36,027 nucleotides of DNA from assembly GCA_029975435.1 (NCBI GenBank), contig JARKPC010000055.1, forward strand, positions 1 to 36,027, written 5' to 3'. Made by a program: the position numbers and the translations under genes. The notes under the pieces are model-generated. The model saw only the letters and a program-made list of their open reading frames with translations. It did no database searches and was not told where the DNA came from. Below, in pieces: positions 1-9,234 of this stretch (the first letter of the stretch is position 1; the number at the start of each line of letters is the position of its first letter). This stretch comes from Propionivibrio sp. GTDB taxonomy: Bacteria; Pseudomonadota; Gammaproteobacteria; Burkholderiales; Rhodocyclaceae.

Positions 1-569
1 CAAGCCATCCGGCACGAGGTCAGGGCATTGACCGCCAGGCAGAACTCCTCGACGTAGATGCGCCAGTTGCTGCGGCATTCGAGCACGCCGCCCAGTTCGA
101 GCATGGCAGGAAAAACCGGGTGCCCGTGCCAGCGACGCGACAAGTGCCCGATCTTCGGCCAGGGGTTAGGGTAGAGCAGGTAGTGCCGCGCCAAACGGAC
201 GCCGGCATCGTGCATCAGCCGCCAGTAGTCGACCAGATCGGCGCGTACCAGATCGAGATTCGGCGGCAGGCTGGCGGGATCGAACCGGCCGAGGCGCACC
301 TCGGACTGGTCGACGCCGATCACGTAATGATCCGGGAATGCCCGCGCCAGGGCGATCGAACTCTCGCCGACACCGCAACAGGCATCGAGGATCAATGGCG
401 CGCGTGGCGCCTCGCGTTCGCGGCGCGCAAGGCTCGCCTCGAACGCGGCCCGGTTGTAGTCCGCATAGGGCTTGCGGAATGGCGCCGAGCGATGGCGTTC
501 GAGCAGGAGGGCCAGATGTTCATGAACCCCTGTCTGGGCACTTGTCGGAACGCGGGAATTGGCGCGCAT
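1..569 (-). CDS. TrmB-like SAM-dependent methyltransferase (3' end cut by window edge)
   Basis: The frame reads from an ATG at 569 to the window edge with no stop, so about 189 residues are visible and the C-terminus is missing. A class I methyltransferase SAM-binding loop (LILDACCGVGESS) lies near residues 58-70. Further on come VIGVDQSEVRL and a TrmB-like block YPNPWPKIGHLSRRWHGHP, close to the YPNPWPKxRHxxRRW signature of tRNA (guanine46-N7)-methyltransferases. It is therefore probably a tRNA or related RNA methyltransferase. The canonical TrmB N-terminus is not obvious, so it may be a paralogue rather than TrmB itself. The ATG is only 4 bases downstream of the dus stop, which implies co-transcription with another tRNA-modifying enzyme. 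Exact substrate unknown. Confidence 0.8.
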   Translation of the reverse strand, partial: MRANSRVPTSAQTGVHEHLALLLERHRSAPFRKPYADYNRAAFEASLARREREAPRAPLILDACCGVGESSIALARAFPDHYVIGVDQSEVRLGRFDPASLPPNLDLVRADLVDYWRLMHDAGVRLARHYLLYPNPWPKIGHLSRRWHGHPVFPAMLELGGVLECRSNWRIYVEEFCLAVNALTSCRMA

Positions 570-573
570 GGGA

Positions 574-1545
574 TCAATCCGCGAAGTCGCCCGGCACCGC
601 CAGTACCGAACCAACCTCCTGTATGTCGATCACAGGCCGAAGCCGGTGATACAGGCTTTCGGCCTGCGGATAGCGGCGGCGCAGCGAGTTGAGCCAGAGC
701 TTCAGCCGGCCCGGCGCGTGCCGCGGCGTGACGCGCTGCTGCACCCGCATCCAGAACTCGCTCACCAGGGGGAGTAACTCACCCCACTCTGCGTCCAGTG
801 TTTCTTCGCGCAAGCCCCCATCCAGCGACGCGCGGATGCGCCTCGCCAGAAACGGATCGGCCACCGCGCCGCGCCCGATCATCACATCCTTGCATCCAGT
901 CACTTCGCGGCAACGCTCATAATCAGCCACCGACCAGATTTCACCATTGGCAATCACCGGCACAGTCACCGTTTCCCGCACCCGCGCGATCCACTCCCAG
1001 TGTGCCGGCGGCCTGTAAGCGTCGATCTTGGTGCGCGCATGCACGACCAGGGAAGCGACTCCGCCAGACTCCAGGGCCCGGGCGCACTCCAGCGTCTTGC
1101 CGGTATCGCGCACTCCTAGCCGCATCTTGGCCGTCACGGGAATGGTGTGCGGCACGGCGTCGCGGACACTCCGGGCAATCCGCCGCATGAGCTCGGGGTC
1201 GTCCAGGAGCATCGCGCCGCCGCCATGGCGGTTGACCGTCGGCGCCGGGCACCCGAAGTTGAGATCGATGCCCACCGGGGCAAGCTTCGCCAAGCGGGAC
1301 GCCGTCTCGGCCATGCGCTCCGGATGACTGCCCAGCAATTGCACGACGACCGGCGTTCCGGACCGCGTTCTGCCTCGATTATCGAGTTCCGGGCAGACGC
1401 GCCGGAAAGAGCGCAATGGCAACGGCGTGCCGGAAACCCGGAGAAACTCTGACACGGCGCCGTCGTAGCCGCCAACCCGGGTCAGCAGATCACGCAGCAG
1501 ACTGTCGACGAGCCCATCCATGGGCGCCAGAAATACCTTGCTCAT
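574..1545 (-). CDS. dusC: tRNA-dihydrouridine synthase, DusC type
   Basis: FMN-dependent enzyme that reduces uridine to 5,6-dihydrouridine in tRNA; the DusC branch acts on U16 in E. coli. The 323-residue protein opens with LAPMDGLVDSLLRDLLT and contains QLLGSHPERMAE, the active-site block DLNFGCPAPTVNRHGGGAML with its catalytic Cys, VTAKMRLG, VVHARTK, VIANGEIW and VMIGRGA, all in the order of a Dus TIM barrel. The IANGEIW and CPELxNRxRTxSGTxVxVQLLG stretches resemble DusC more than DusA or DusB. A TTG at 1566 would add seven residues, but the ATG at 1545 sits directly before the usual N-terminal strand. The gene lies 42 bases downstream of the diguanylate cyclase and 4 bases upstream of the TrmB-like gene. 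Confidence 0.93.
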   Translation of the reverse strand: MSKVFLAPMDGLVDSLLRDLLTRVGGYDGAVSEFLRVSGTPLPLRSFRRVCPELDNRGRTRSGTPVVVQLLGSHPERMAETASRLAKLAPVGIDLNFGCPAPTVNRHGGGAMLLDDPELMRRIARSVRDAVPHTIPVTAKMRLGVRDTGKTLECARALESGGVASLVVHARTKIDAYRPPAHWEWIARVRETVTVPVIANGEIWSVADYERCREVTGCKDVMIGRGAVADPFLARRIRASLDGGLREETLDAEWGELLPLVSEFWMRVQQRVTPRHAPGRLKLWLNSLRRRYPQAESLYHRLRPVIDIQEVGSVLAVPGDFAD

Positions 1546-1587
1546 GGCAGAGGTGCTTGACCACAAAAAAGAAAATGGAGACGGAAC

Positions 1588-2616
1588 TTAACCGAAAAGC
1601 GCGTCGATATCAAAGTCATCGGCAATTTTCGCCGTGACGGGTTCGGGTTTGGCGATCGCGCCATCCGCCAGCAGCCGCTCATAGCTGCACACCCGGTTAC
1701 GGCCGTTTTTCTTGGCGTAATACAGGGCCTCATCGCCCCGCCCTACCACGTCGGTGGGCACGTCCTGCCGGGATACGGCGGTGAAACCGATTGAGCAGGT
1801 CACTTTGCCGACTTGCGGGAACTCGTGCGTCTCCACCGAACAGCGAAAGCGTTCGAATCCCGCCGCCGCGAGGTTTTCGTCCGGCGCGTTGAGAATCGCG
1901 ACGAACTCTTCTCCGCCAAAGCGAAACAGGCGGTCACCTCCCCGAAACGTCTTGCGCATCAATTCACCCATGCGCAACAGCACTTCATCGCCGAAGAGAT
2001 GGCCAAAGGAATCGTTAACGCGTTTGAAATGGTCGATATCGATGACGCCGAGCCAGGCAGGGCAATCTTCCTCATCGCAGGCGCGGCGCTCGCGCGTCGC
2101 TTCCTCATTCGGCTTGGCCGACGACGAGGAAAGCAAACGATCGAAGGTTTCATCGAAGGTCTTGCGATTGAGCAACCGCGTCAGCGAATCCAGTTCACTG
2201 TAGTCGAGCAGCCTGATCTGGTTGCCGAAAATCCGGGCCAGCGTTTCAACCGATCCCGAGCGTTCGTTGCACAACGGTTGATCGGTAGAGAAAATCAGGA
2301 TCAACTCTTCACTGCTCAACTCCGACCAGTCGAGCACCAGCGCCCCGCAATGCAGCCCCGAGCACTGCGAGGTCGCCAACGAGCCGTCCCGCCGCAGGTT
2401 TTTAAGCCATTCCCCCCAGAACGATCCCGGCACGTGTGCGGCGGTTGTCCCTGTCGCGAGACGCAAAGGACCCTCTCCTTGTGGATCGCGCGAAAAAATT
2501 CCGACGTGCGCACTCCCGCCGAATAGCGCATCCACCGCCCCAAGCAGAGTGGAAGGCAGTTTGCCGCGGTCACGGCAGGATGAAATCGACTCGATATTGC
2601 GCAGCAAGGACAGCAC
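1588..2616 (-). CDS. Diguanylate cyclase, GAF-like N-terminus plus GGDEF domain
   Basis: Makes c-di-GMP from two GTP. With the start used here (GTG at 2616, after GGAG and AAGGA) the protein has 342 residues. The first ~140 residues look like a GAF-type sensory fold. The GGDEF domain follows, from LTRLLNRKTF onward, with IDIDHFKRVNDSFGHLFGDE, the active-site GGEEF at about 234-238 and an RGGD allosteric inhibition site five residues before it, so a catalytically active, feedback-inhibited enzyme is expected. There is no membrane segment. The open frame continues upstream to 2790, with a possible GTG near 2694. Those longer starts would overlap the divergent PIN gene, so the N-terminus is uncertain while the stop is firm. 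It precedes dusC on the same strand. Confidence 0.88.
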   Translation of the reverse strand: MLSLLRNIESISSCRDRGKLPSTLLGAVDALFGGSAHVGIFSRDPQGEGPLRLATGTTAAHVPGSFWGEWLKNLRRDGSLATSQCSGLHCGALVLDWSELSSEELILIFSTDQPLCNERSGSVETLARIFGNQIRLLDYSELDSLTRLLNRKTFDETFDRLLSSSSAKPNEEATRERRACDEEDCPAWLGVIDIDHFKRVNDSFGHLFGDEVLLRMGELMRKTFRGGDRLFRFGGEEFVAILNAPDENLAAAGFERFRCSVETHEFPQVGKVTCSIGFTAVSRQDVPTDVVGRGDEALYYAKKNGRNRVCSYERLLADGAIAKPEPVTAKIADDFDIDALFG

Positions 2617-2718
2617 GCTCCGGCATTCCTTCAGGGGCCCTGCCGGGAAAACCCGCAGGCATGTGATAATCCTGCGAATTCTATGTGTGTTCACCCCTTC
2701 CCACAACTTCTTTCGCAT

Positions 2719-3201
2719 ATGCCTTTCCGTGTTTCGACAACCCCTTTGCGCCTGGTCCTCGACACCAATATCGTCATGGACATGCTGCATTTCCGGGACA
2801 CCCGCACGGACTGGCTGAAAAGCGCCATCGCCCGGCGCCAGGTGCTCTGTTTCAGCGATGCCGACTGCCTCGGCGAATTGGGACGCGTCGCCGCCTATCC
2901 GGAATTCGGTCTTGACGACGCGCGCCAGGAAAAATTACTGGGCGCTTACCTTGATTTCGTCACCCGATACGATGCTGCCGAAGAGAGCACCGCTGCCCTG
3001 CCCCGCTGCCGGGATGCGGACGATCAGAAATTTCTGGAACTGGCGGCCCGCTGCAAGGCCGACCTGCTTATCACACGCGACAAGCAATTGCTGCGATTGG
3101 ATCGGCATCGGCACAAACCTCTGCCTTTCGCCATCGTCACCGCTGAAAAGGCGGCGACACTACTTGAGTTTCCTGCGGAACACCCAGCGAGTGTCTTCTG
3201 A
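2719..3201 (+). CDS. PIN-domain putative ribonuclease (VapC-like, solitary)
   Basis: A 160-residue PIN-fold protein of the COG1569-like type. Acidic metal-binding residues are visible in [13 protein letters not shown] (D15), [22 protein letters not shown] and [12 protein letters not shown], the spacing expected of PIN nucleases. The start is the ATG at 2719; an in-frame ATG at 2683 would add twelve residues without an evident ribosome site. No antitoxin-like small gene lies next to it: upstream is the divergent diguanylate cyclase and downstream the convergent yaaA, whose 3' end overlaps this gene by 42 bases. It may be an orphan toxin, a housekeeping RNase-like protein, or a toxin whose antitoxin lies elsewhere. 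Target unknown. Confidence 0.8.
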   Translation: MPFRVSTTPLRLVLDTNIVMDMLHFRDTRTDWLKSAIARRQVLCFSDADCLGELGRVAAYPEFGLDDARQEKLLGAYLDFVTRYDAAEESTAALPRCRDADDQKFLELAARCKADLLITRDKQLLRLDRHRHKPLPFAIVTAEKAATLLEFPAEHPASVF

Positions 3202-3933
3202 CACGGCCTCGTCGAAGACATACCCCTCAACGGCGAAGGACTTCAGTTCCAACGGCTCGACGATGCGCCGAGTGACCGCAAAGCGGGCCATCAATCCCCG
3301 CGCGCGCTTGGCGTAGAAGCTGACCACCTTGTACTTGCCGGCGCTCCAGTCCTCGAAAACCGGCTCGATCACCGGAACGGACAACTTCTTTGCCTTGACC
3401 GACCTGAAGTATTCCGCCGACGCCAGATTGATCACCGCCGAGGACTTCATCCTGCGCAAGACATGCTCCAGTGCCTCCGTAATCCGGTCGCCCCAGAAAG
3501 CGTAGAGATCCGCGCCGCGCCGATTATCCAGGCGGAGGCCCATCTCCAGCCGGTACGGCAGGATCTTGTCGAGCGGTCGCAACATCCCGTACAGGCCGGA
3601 GAGAATACGCAGGTGATCCTGGGCGAAAAGCAGATCGTCGGCCGAAAGCGACCTGGCATCGAGCCCTTCGTAGACATCGCCATTGAAAGCCAGCACCGCC
3701 TGTTTGCCTTTCCCGCGAGGGTAAGGATTTTGCCACTCGGCGTACCGGGCCACGTTCAATACCGCCAGCGGGTCGCTGATTTCCATCAGCGAAGCCAGCT
3801 TTGCCGGAGAAAACTCGCGTAGCCGCTCTACCAGGATTTCTGACTGGCCGAGGAAATCCGGGCGGGTGGCCTTGACCACGGTCGGCGGCGAGTCGAAGTC
3901 GAGGGACTTGGCAGGGGAAAGCAGGATGATCAT
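3160..3933 (-). CDS. yaaA: Peroxide stress protein YaaA (DUF328/UPF0246)
   Basis: YaaA limits oxidative DNA damage during peroxide stress in E. coli, apparently by lowering free intracellular iron. The 257-residue protein starts [16 protein letters not shown], the family signature, and contains [51 protein letters not shown] and a C-terminal [18 protein letters not shown], all in the usual order. The length is typical. The open frame extends upstream to 4830, but the methionine at 3933 begins the conserved family N-terminus and the extension runs antisense to a coding gene. It is divergent from the DUF2863 gene across a 138-base gap and overlaps the PIN gene tail-to-tail. Confidence 0.95.
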   Translation of the reverse strand: MIILLSPAKSLDFDSPPTVVKATRPDFLGQSEILVERLREFSPAKLASLMEISDPLAVLNVARYAEWQNPYPRGKGKQAVLAFNGDVYEGLDARSLSADDLLFAQDHLRILSGLYGMLRPLDKILPYRLEMGLRLDNRRGADLYAFWGDRITEALEHVLRRMKSSAVINLASAEYFRSVKAKKLSVPVIEPVFEDWSAGKYKVVSFYAKRARGLMARFAVTRRIVEPLELKSFAVEGYVFDEAVSEDTRWVFRRKLK

Positions 3934-4034
3934 GAAAACCTGTGGTCTTGAGTTCTTGATTGAGAGCGACGAAAACCGCCGGAACGATCCTGCAAGCGGT
4001 TTTCCACAAAGACGGCGAGCCGCCGGCGCTTGGT

Positions 4035-4040
4035 ACAATA
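4035..4040 (+). promoter_or_regulatory. Possible -10 element upstream of the DUF2863-bio operon
   Basis: TACAAT lies about 32 bases before the operon's first ATG inside the 138-base divergent gap shared with yaaA. No convincing -35 hexamer stands at the right spacing, so this is only a candidate. I looked for a BirA-type operator (TTGTAAACC arms) in the gap and did not see one. Confidence 0.25.
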
Positions 4041-4071
4041 ACGGATTATCCGACCTGCGGAAAACCCCATC

Positions 4072-5247
4072 ATGAAACGCAACCGTCTCTCCTCGCGCAA
4101 ACGCATGTCTTCCGATGCCACCGAACTGGGAAGGCTGGCCATCGGCCTGGCAGAATCGGGAGGCAAACTGGAGCGCAGCTTCTGGGAAAACCAGCTCGTC
4201 GAACTGATCGACCGCATCCTGCAGGAAGGGGTGGAAGAAGACCTGAATGCGGCTCTCGACCGCCTCTTCGATTCCCACGCGGAGGCGCACGACTGCCTGG
4301 CGGACGCCATCGAGGCGCGCGCCGAGTCCTGCGTGATGACGCATCAAGCGCAGGATTACGACATCCTGCTTTTCAACGTTCCACTGCTTGCCTGGTCGCG
4401 CTTCTCGATCCCGGCCGGAACGATCCCTGCCGCCACCCTGCAAACGCTCAAGGTGCAGCTCGGCGCGCATGTCTTCTCGGGAGCGTCGCAGATTTCCCTC
4501 GTCGACTACCTCTACAGTCCCGACCAGCTGCCGCGCAGCTTCGTGGACACCTGGCAGCTGATGCGCGACCTCGGCGGCGCGGCGCTGTGCGGCAAGGCGC
4601 CGAAGCTGGATATTTCCGCCATGCCGGAGACCAACCAGTTTCTTTCCGATACCCGCTACCTGATCGGCGCCGTCGCCGTGCCGCGCGGCATGCCGATCTT
4701 CCGCTGGAACGAGGCCGACGACGTAACCCGCGAATCGGCGCTCAAGGAATGGGTCAAGCAGGGCGGCCCATCGCTCGAACCCCTGCTGGCCGGGTGCGCC
4801 TTCCAGCCGCTGCTCGCCGATGCCTACCACGCCGCCTGCCGTCTTGCCGACATGGCGTCCCGTCCCTACTCGCTACGCGCCTCGGTCTCCTTCCTGCAGA
4901 CCACTCTCGGCAAGCCCGCCGAGTCGCTGCGCGCCGTCGTTGGCGGATTCCACGACAAACGGCTGGAGGAGTACCGGATCGGATTCGGCCCGCGCAACGA
5001 CGAGGCCATTTACCATGGCATCGTATGGCCGCTGCTCGGCAGCGAGGACGAAACGACCGACGTGATCGGCGAAGTCGAGAGCATCCTGCGCGAATCGGGA
5101 ATCAAGGAAGTAATCGTCCACAACCAGCAATTCCCGTTCGAGTTCTGCGACGACTGCGGCGCACCGCTGTACCCGAACGCCGAAGGTGAAACGGTACATG
5201 CCGAAATGCCCGATCTCGGCAACACGAACTCACAGACATTGCACTGA
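4072..5247 (+). CDS. DUF2863 family protein
   Basis: A 391-residue cytoplasmic protein of the DUF2863 family, which I know mainly from Betaproteobacteria; its biochemical role is unknown. A basic N-terminus ([11 protein letters not shown]) is followed by an acidic helical region, then a mixed domain with [16 protein letters not shown] and a C-terminal part with [10 protein letters not shown]. Near residue 358 is a small CxxC element ([12 protein letters not shown]) followed by EMPD, which could bind zinc. There is no signal peptide or membrane span. The stop is 4 bases before the bioA start, so it is very probably the first gene of the biotin operon. That context suggests, but does not show, a link with biotin or acyl-carrier metabolism. 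Confidence 0.85.
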   Translation: MKRNRLSSRKRMSSDATELGRLAIGLAESGGKLERSFWENQLVELIDRILQEGVEEDLNAALDRLFDSHAEAHDCLADAIEARAESCVMTHQAQDYDILLFNVPLLAWSRFSIPAGTIPAATLQTLKVQLGAHVFSGASQISLVDYLYSPDQLPRSFVDTWQLMRDLGGAALCGKAPKLDISAMPETNQFLSDTRYLIGAVAVPRGMPIFRWNEADDVTRESALKEWVKQGGPSLEPLLAGCAFQPLLADAYHAACRLADMASRPYSLRASVSFLQTTLGKPAESLRAVVGGFHDKRLEEYRIGFGPRNDEAIYHGIVWPLLGSEDETTDVIGEVESILRESGIKEVIVHNQQFPFEFCDDCGAPLYPNAEGETVHAEMPDLGNTNSQTLH

Positions 5248-5251
5248 CCTC

Positions 5252-6583
5252 ATGAACAACCACGATCTGTTGCAGCGAAGCCTGGCTGCCGTCTGGCACC
5301 CCTGCACGCAAATGAAGCAGCATGTCGGCAACGGCAGCGAGCTGCCGATGATCCCGATTGCCCGCGGCCAGGGTGTCTGGCTCCATGATTTCGACGGCAA
5401 GCGCTATCTCGACGGCATCAGCTCGTGGTGGGTCAATCTCTTCGGCCATGCCAACCCGCGCATCAACGCCGCCCTGCGCACGCAACTGGACGAACTGGAA
5501 CACGTCATCCTCGCCGGTTTCACGCACCGCCCGGTAGTCGAACTCTCCGAGCGTCTTTCCGCGCTGACCGGAAATGCGCTCGGGCATTGCTTCTATGCCT
5601 CCGACGGCGCCTCGGCGACCGAGATCGCGCTCAAGATGTCGTTCCACAGCTGGCGCAACCGCGGCTTGGACAAGAAGCGCGACTTCCTCTGCCTGGAGGG
5701 GAGCTACCACGGCGAAACCGTCGGCGCGCTGGCCGTCACCGACGTGGCGATCTTCAAGGACGCCTACGCTCCACTGATACGTGCTGCGGCGACGGTGCCG
5801 ACACCGGACGCGCGCCAGGCGCTGGACGGAGAAACGCCGGCCGAAGTGGCCCGTCGGGCTGCCGGGGCGCTTGAACGCCATCTCGAGGCGCACCACGAGA
5901 ACATTGCCGCGTTCATCGTCGAACCGCTGATCCAGTGCGCCAGCGGCATGGCCATGTACGACCCGGAGTATCTGAGACTGGCGCGCGCCCTGTGCGACCG
6001 CTACGACGTCCATCTGATCTGCGACGAGATCGCTGTCGGCTGCGGCCGTACCGGCACCTTCTTCGCCCACGAGCAGGCGAACATCAAGCCGGATTTCCTG
6101 TGCGTCTCGAAAGGCATCTCCGGCGGCTACCTGCCGCTGTCGATCGTTCTCACCACCGACGCGGTGTATCAGGCGTTCTACGACGACTCGACGGTGCGTG
6201 GCTTCCTGCATTCGCACTCCTACACCGGCAACGCACTGGCCTGCCGCGCGGCGCTGGCCACGCTCGACATCTTCGAGGAAGACAAGGTGCTGGACGCCAA
6301 CGTCTTCCGTGCCCGGAAGCTGGCGGCCGCACTCGCCCCGCTGGCCGGCCACCCCCGGGTTCGCCACCTGCGCCAGCGTGGCATGATCATCGCCCTCGAC
6401 GTCGACACCGAGGATGCCAGGTTCTCGCGCCGTTTCTATCGCGCCGCCCTGGAACGCGAAACCCTCACCCGTCCGATCGGCCACACTGTTTACCTGATGC
6501 CACCGTACATCGTCAGCGACGATGAAATCAGCCACCTCGGCCAGGCTGTTGCCGGCGCCCTCGAGGCAGCACTTCACCCATGA
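5252..6583 (+). CDS. bioA: Adenosylmethionine-8-amino-7-oxononanoate aminotransferase
   Basis: Converts 8-amino-7-oxononanoate (KAPA) to 7,8-diaminopelargonate (DAPA) with S-adenosylmethionine as amino donor and PLP as cofactor. The 443-residue protein is a class III aminotransferase. It has WHPCTQM near the N-terminus, YLDGISSWWVNLFGH, YASDGASATEIALK, EGSYHGET, LICDEIAVGCGRTG (D258) and the Schiff-base lysine K287 in CVSKGISGGYLPLS. SSWW and HSHSYTGN are typical of BioA. The chosen ATG at 5252 gives the normal BioA N-terminus; the upstream in-frame ATG at 5186 lies inside the preceding gene. It overlaps bioF by four bases (ATGA), indicating translational coupling. Confidence 0.97.
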   Translation: MNNHDLLQRSLAAVWHPCTQMKQHVGNGSELPMIPIARGQGVWLHDFDGKRYLDGISSWWVNLFGHANPRINAALRTQLDELEHVILAGFTHRPVVELSERLSALTGNALGHCFYASDGASATEIALKMSFHSWRNRGLDKKRDFLCLEGSYHGETVGALAVTDVAIFKDAYAPLIRAAATVPTPDARQALDGETPAEVARRAAGALERHLEAHHENIAAFIVEPLIQCASGMAMYDPEYLRLARALCDRYDVHLICDEIAVGCGRTGTFFAHEQANIKPDFLCVSKGISGGYLPLSIVLTTDAVYQAFYDDSTVRGFLHSHSYTGNALACRAALATLDIFEEDKVLDANVFRARKLAAALAPLAGHPRVRHLRQRGMIIALDVDTEDARFSRRFYRAALERETLTRPIGHTVYLMPPYIVSDDEISHLGQAVAGALEAALHP

Positions 6584-7734
6584 TCTGGAACGAACTCGAA
6601 AACGGGCTGACCGACCTCGAACGCGAGGGCCTCAAGCGCGTTCGCCGCACGCTCGAAGCCCCCTGCGGTCCATTGGCGCGCGTCGACGGGCGCGACCTGA
6701 TCAGCTTCTGCAGCAACGACTATCTCGGGCTGGCCAACGACCCCAAACTGATCGAAGCCGCCTGCGCCGGGGCGAAGAAATGGGGCGTCGGCAGCGGTGC
6801 TTCGCATCTCGTCAGCGGCCATCTCTCGCCACACGAGGAACTGGAACAGGAACTCGCCACATTTACAGGCTTTCCCCGCGCCCTGCTGTTTTCAACCGGC
6901 TACATGGCCAACCTGGGCATCATCGTGGCGCTGGTCGGTCGCGGCGATGCCGTGTTCGCGGACAAGCTCAACCACGCCTCGCTGATCGACGCGGTCCAGC
7001 TTTCCCGCGCCGACCACGAACGCTACCCGCACGGCGACCTCGACGCCCTGGAACGCCTGCTCGCCGCCAGCAAGGCCAAACGCAAGCTGATCCTGACCGA
7101 TGCCGTGTTCAGCATGGACGGCGACCTCGCGCCGCTGCCCGAACTCCTGCAACTGGCAGAACGCTTCGACGCCTGGCTGGTCATCGACGACGCGCACGGA
7201 TTCGGCGTGCTGGGTGAGCACGGCTGCGGCAGCCTCAGCCATTTCGACATTCCCGCCAATCCGCGCATCCTTTACATGGGCACGCTCGGCAAGGCCGCCG
7301 GCGCGGCGGGCGCATTCGTCGCCGCATCGGACACGGTCGTCGAATGGCTGCTGCAGCGCGCGCGCACCTACATCTTCACCACCGGATCGAGCCCGGTCAT
7401 TTCCTGCGCCCTGCTGGCCAGCCTGACGCTGATCCGCGAGGGCGACGAGCGGCGCCGTCAACTGCGCCGGCTGACGCTCCGCCTGCAGAACGGTCTGTCC
7501 GGCACGCGCTGGCAACTCATGCGCTCTCCGACCGCCATCCAACCGGTAATCATCGGCGACAACCATGAAACGCTGCAGGTCGCGCTGGCCCTCTTCGGGC
7601 GCGGCCTGTGGGTGCCGGCCATCCGCCCGCCCACCGTGCCCAAGGGCACCGCCCGCCTGCGTGTTTCGCTCAGTGCCGCACACAGCGAAGCGCATGTGCA
7701 GTTGCTGGTGGACGCTTTGCGGGAACTGGCATGA
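6580..7734 (+). CDS. bioF: 8-amino-7-oxononanoate synthase
   Basis: PLP enzyme of the alpha-oxoamine synthase family that condenses pimeloyl-ACP (or pimeloyl-CoA) with L-alanine to give KAPA, the first step of biotin ring assembly. The 384-residue protein has the family order FCSNDYLGLAND, GVGSGASHLVSGH, LLFSTGYMANLG, DKLNHASLIDA, FSMDGDLAPLPEL, VIDDAHGFGVLG and the PLP lysine K238 in MGTLGKAAGAAG. The length is standard. It is coupled to bioA upstream and to bioH downstream by ATGA overlaps. Confidence 0.97.
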   Translation: MIWNELENGLTDLEREGLKRVRRTLEAPCGPLARVDGRDLISFCSNDYLGLANDPKLIEAACAGAKKWGVGSGASHLVSGHLSPHEELEQELATFTGFPRALLFSTGYMANLGIIVALVGRGDAVFADKLNHASLIDAVQLSRADHERYPHGDLDALERLLAASKAKRKLILTDAVFSMDGDLAPLPELLQLAERFDAWLVIDDAHGFGVLGEHGCGSLSHFDIPANPRILYMGTLGKAAGAAGAFVAASDTVVEWLLQRARTYIFTTGSSPVISCALLASLTLIREGDERRRQLRRLTLRLQNGLSGTRWQLMRSPTAIQPVIIGDNHETLQVALALFGRGLWVPAIRPPTVPKGTARLRVSLSAAHSEAHVQLLVDALRELA

Positions 7735-8480
7735 CCCTGCCCGATCTGGCGCTGATCCACGGCTGGGGGCTGGGTCCGGGCGTCTGGCAGCCTTGCGCCG
7801 AAAGGTTGGACAGCGTCGCCCGGATTCACCGCATCACGCTTCCCGGATACGGGGATACGCCCGACCGTGGCGAGACCTTCGTCGAGGCCGCCCGATCGGC
7901 ACTCGAAACCTTGCCCGATGGCGTGACCCTTTGCGGCTGGTCGCTCGGCGGCCTGCTCGCCATGCAGGCGGCGCTGCTGGCGCCGGAACGCGTTGCCCGG
8001 CTGATTCTCGTCGGCAGCACCCCGAGTTTCGCGCAACGCGACGACTGGATCCCGGCGCAGTCCCCATCCGTGCTTGCCGGCTTCGCCGAGGCGGTAGCCA
8101 GCAACGACCGCGTCACACTGCAACGCTTCGTGGCCCTGTTCAACCAGGGCGATACCAAAGCGCGGGCCATCGGCCGTGAAATCAACCAGGGAATCCTGTC
8201 ATCCTCGCTCCCGCCAGTTGCAACGCTGCTCAAGGGGCTTGACTGGTTGCGGGACATCGATTTGCGGGCGCAGGTGTCCGCCCTGTGCTGCCCGGTTCTG
8301 CTGATCCACGGTGAAAACGACCCGCTGATGCCCTTGCCGGCCGCCCGCTGGCTGGCGGAACACTTGCCGCAATCGCAACTCGAAGTACTCAGCGGGGCGG
8401 CGCACGCGCCTTTCCTCAACGATCCCGATCATTTCGCAACTCTCGTCGGCAGATTCATCCATGCACACCGTCTCGATTAA
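7731..8480 (+). CDS. bioH: Pimeloyl-ACP methyl ester carboxylesterase
   Basis: Alpha/beta hydrolase that removes the methyl ester from pimeloyl-ACP methyl ester and so ends the disguised fatty-acid route opened by BioC. The 249-residue protein begins with LALIHGWGLGPGVW (oxyanion region) and shows a serine nucleophile S71 in CGWSLGG, an aspartate D197 in HGENDPLMP and a histidine H225 in GAAHAPF, spaced as in E. coli BioH. The start is the ATG inside the ATGA overlap with bioF. The open frame upstream of it is antisense or overlap noise. Its position between bioF and bioC supports BioH over a generic esterase. Confidence 0.95.
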   Translation: MTLPDLALIHGWGLGPGVWQPCAERLDSVARIHRITLPGYGDTPDRGETFVEAARSALETLPDGVTLCGWSLGGLLAMQAALLAPERVARLILVGSTPSFAQRDDWIPAQSPSVLAGFAEAVASNDRVTLQRFVALFNQGDTKARAIGREINQGILSSSLPPVATLLKGLDWLRDIDLRAQVSALCCPVLLIHGENDPLMPLPAARWLAEHLPQSQLEVLSGAAHAPFLNDPDHFATLVGRFIHAHRLD

Positions 8481-9234
8481 GCAGCGCGTCCGCGAGTCCT
8501 TCGACAAGGCGGCGGTCACCTACGACGGTGCCGCCGTCGTGCAGCGCCGCGTATGCGACCGCCTGCTGCAGGAACTTGCCGAGCAGGAACCTTTCCCGGC
8601 GCGGGTTCTCGATGCCGGCTGCGGAACCGGCTATGGGTCGGGGCAGTTGCGCAAGCGCTGGCCGGCGGCACACATCACCGGCATCGACTTTGCCCCGTCC
8701 ATGCTGGCGTTGGCCAGAAAAGAGACCGACTGCTGCCAGGCCGCGGACATCGAAAAGCTGCCGTTTGCGGAAGCCTGCTTCGACCTCTGGTGGTCCAGCC
8801 TGTCCATCCAGTGGTGCAACGCCGCAGCGGTCTTCAGCGAAGCGGTTCGCGTTCTGCGCCCGGGCGGGCAGATTGCCTTCAGCACCTTGTGCCCGGATAC
8901 CTTTGCCGAACTCCGCGCGGCGTTCGCGGGAGTCGACCAGCATCGGCACACGCTCCCTTTCGACGAACCGGACGCCATCAACGCCGCGTTGGCCGGCGCC
9001 GGCCTCCGTGATATCCGCCTGATTCGCGAACGGCACACGATCTACTACCCTGAGTTGAAATCGCTGCTGCGCTCGATCAAGGCGATCGGAGCACAAAACG
9101 TCGGCGAAGGCGGACGCAGCGGCATGATGGGCCGTGCCGCCTGGCAGAAGGTCGAAGCCGCCTACGAACGATTCCGCACTCAGGCCGGACTGCCGGCAAG
9201 CTACGACGTCCTCCTGGGATATGCCAGAAAATGA
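8461..9234 (+). CDS. bioC: Malonyl-[ACP] O-methyltransferase
   Basis: SAM-dependent methyltransferase that caps the free carboxyl of malonyl-ACP so that fatty-acid synthase can elongate it to pimeloyl-ACP methyl ester. The 257-residue protein opens with VRESFDKAAVTYDGAAVVQ, the typical BioC N-terminus, followed by SAM motif I (VLDAGCGTGYGS, about 49-60), ITGIDFAPSMLALAR and LRPGGQIAFST. The ATG at 8461 lies 20 bases inside the end of bioH, a longer overlap than the other junctions but one that gives the right N-terminus. The end overlaps bioD by ATGA. Confidence 0.95.
   Translation: MHTVSIKQRVRESFDKAAVTYDGAAVVQRRVCDRLLQELAEQEPFPARVLDAGCGTGYGSGQLRKRWPAAHITGIDFAPSMLALARKETDCCQAADIEKLPFAEACFDLWWSSLSIQWCNAAAVFSEAVRVLRPGGQIAFSTLCPDTFAELRAAFAGVDQHRHTLPFDEPDAINAALAGAGLRDIRLIRERHTIYYPELKSLLRSIKAIGAQNVGEGGRSGMMGRAAWQKVEAAYERFRTQAGLPASYDVLLGYARK

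Noticed and set aside
120-692. Plus-strand open frame of 190 codons
   Set aside because: It is antisense to the TrmB-like methyltransferase and the end of dus, both of which show family motifs.
3934-4071. BirA operator before the bio operon
   Set aside because: No TTGTAAACC-like arms are present in the gap.
3934-4830. N-terminal extension of yaaA
   Set aside because: The family's conserved N-terminus begins at 3933. The extension is antisense to the DUF2863 gene and has no domain similarity.
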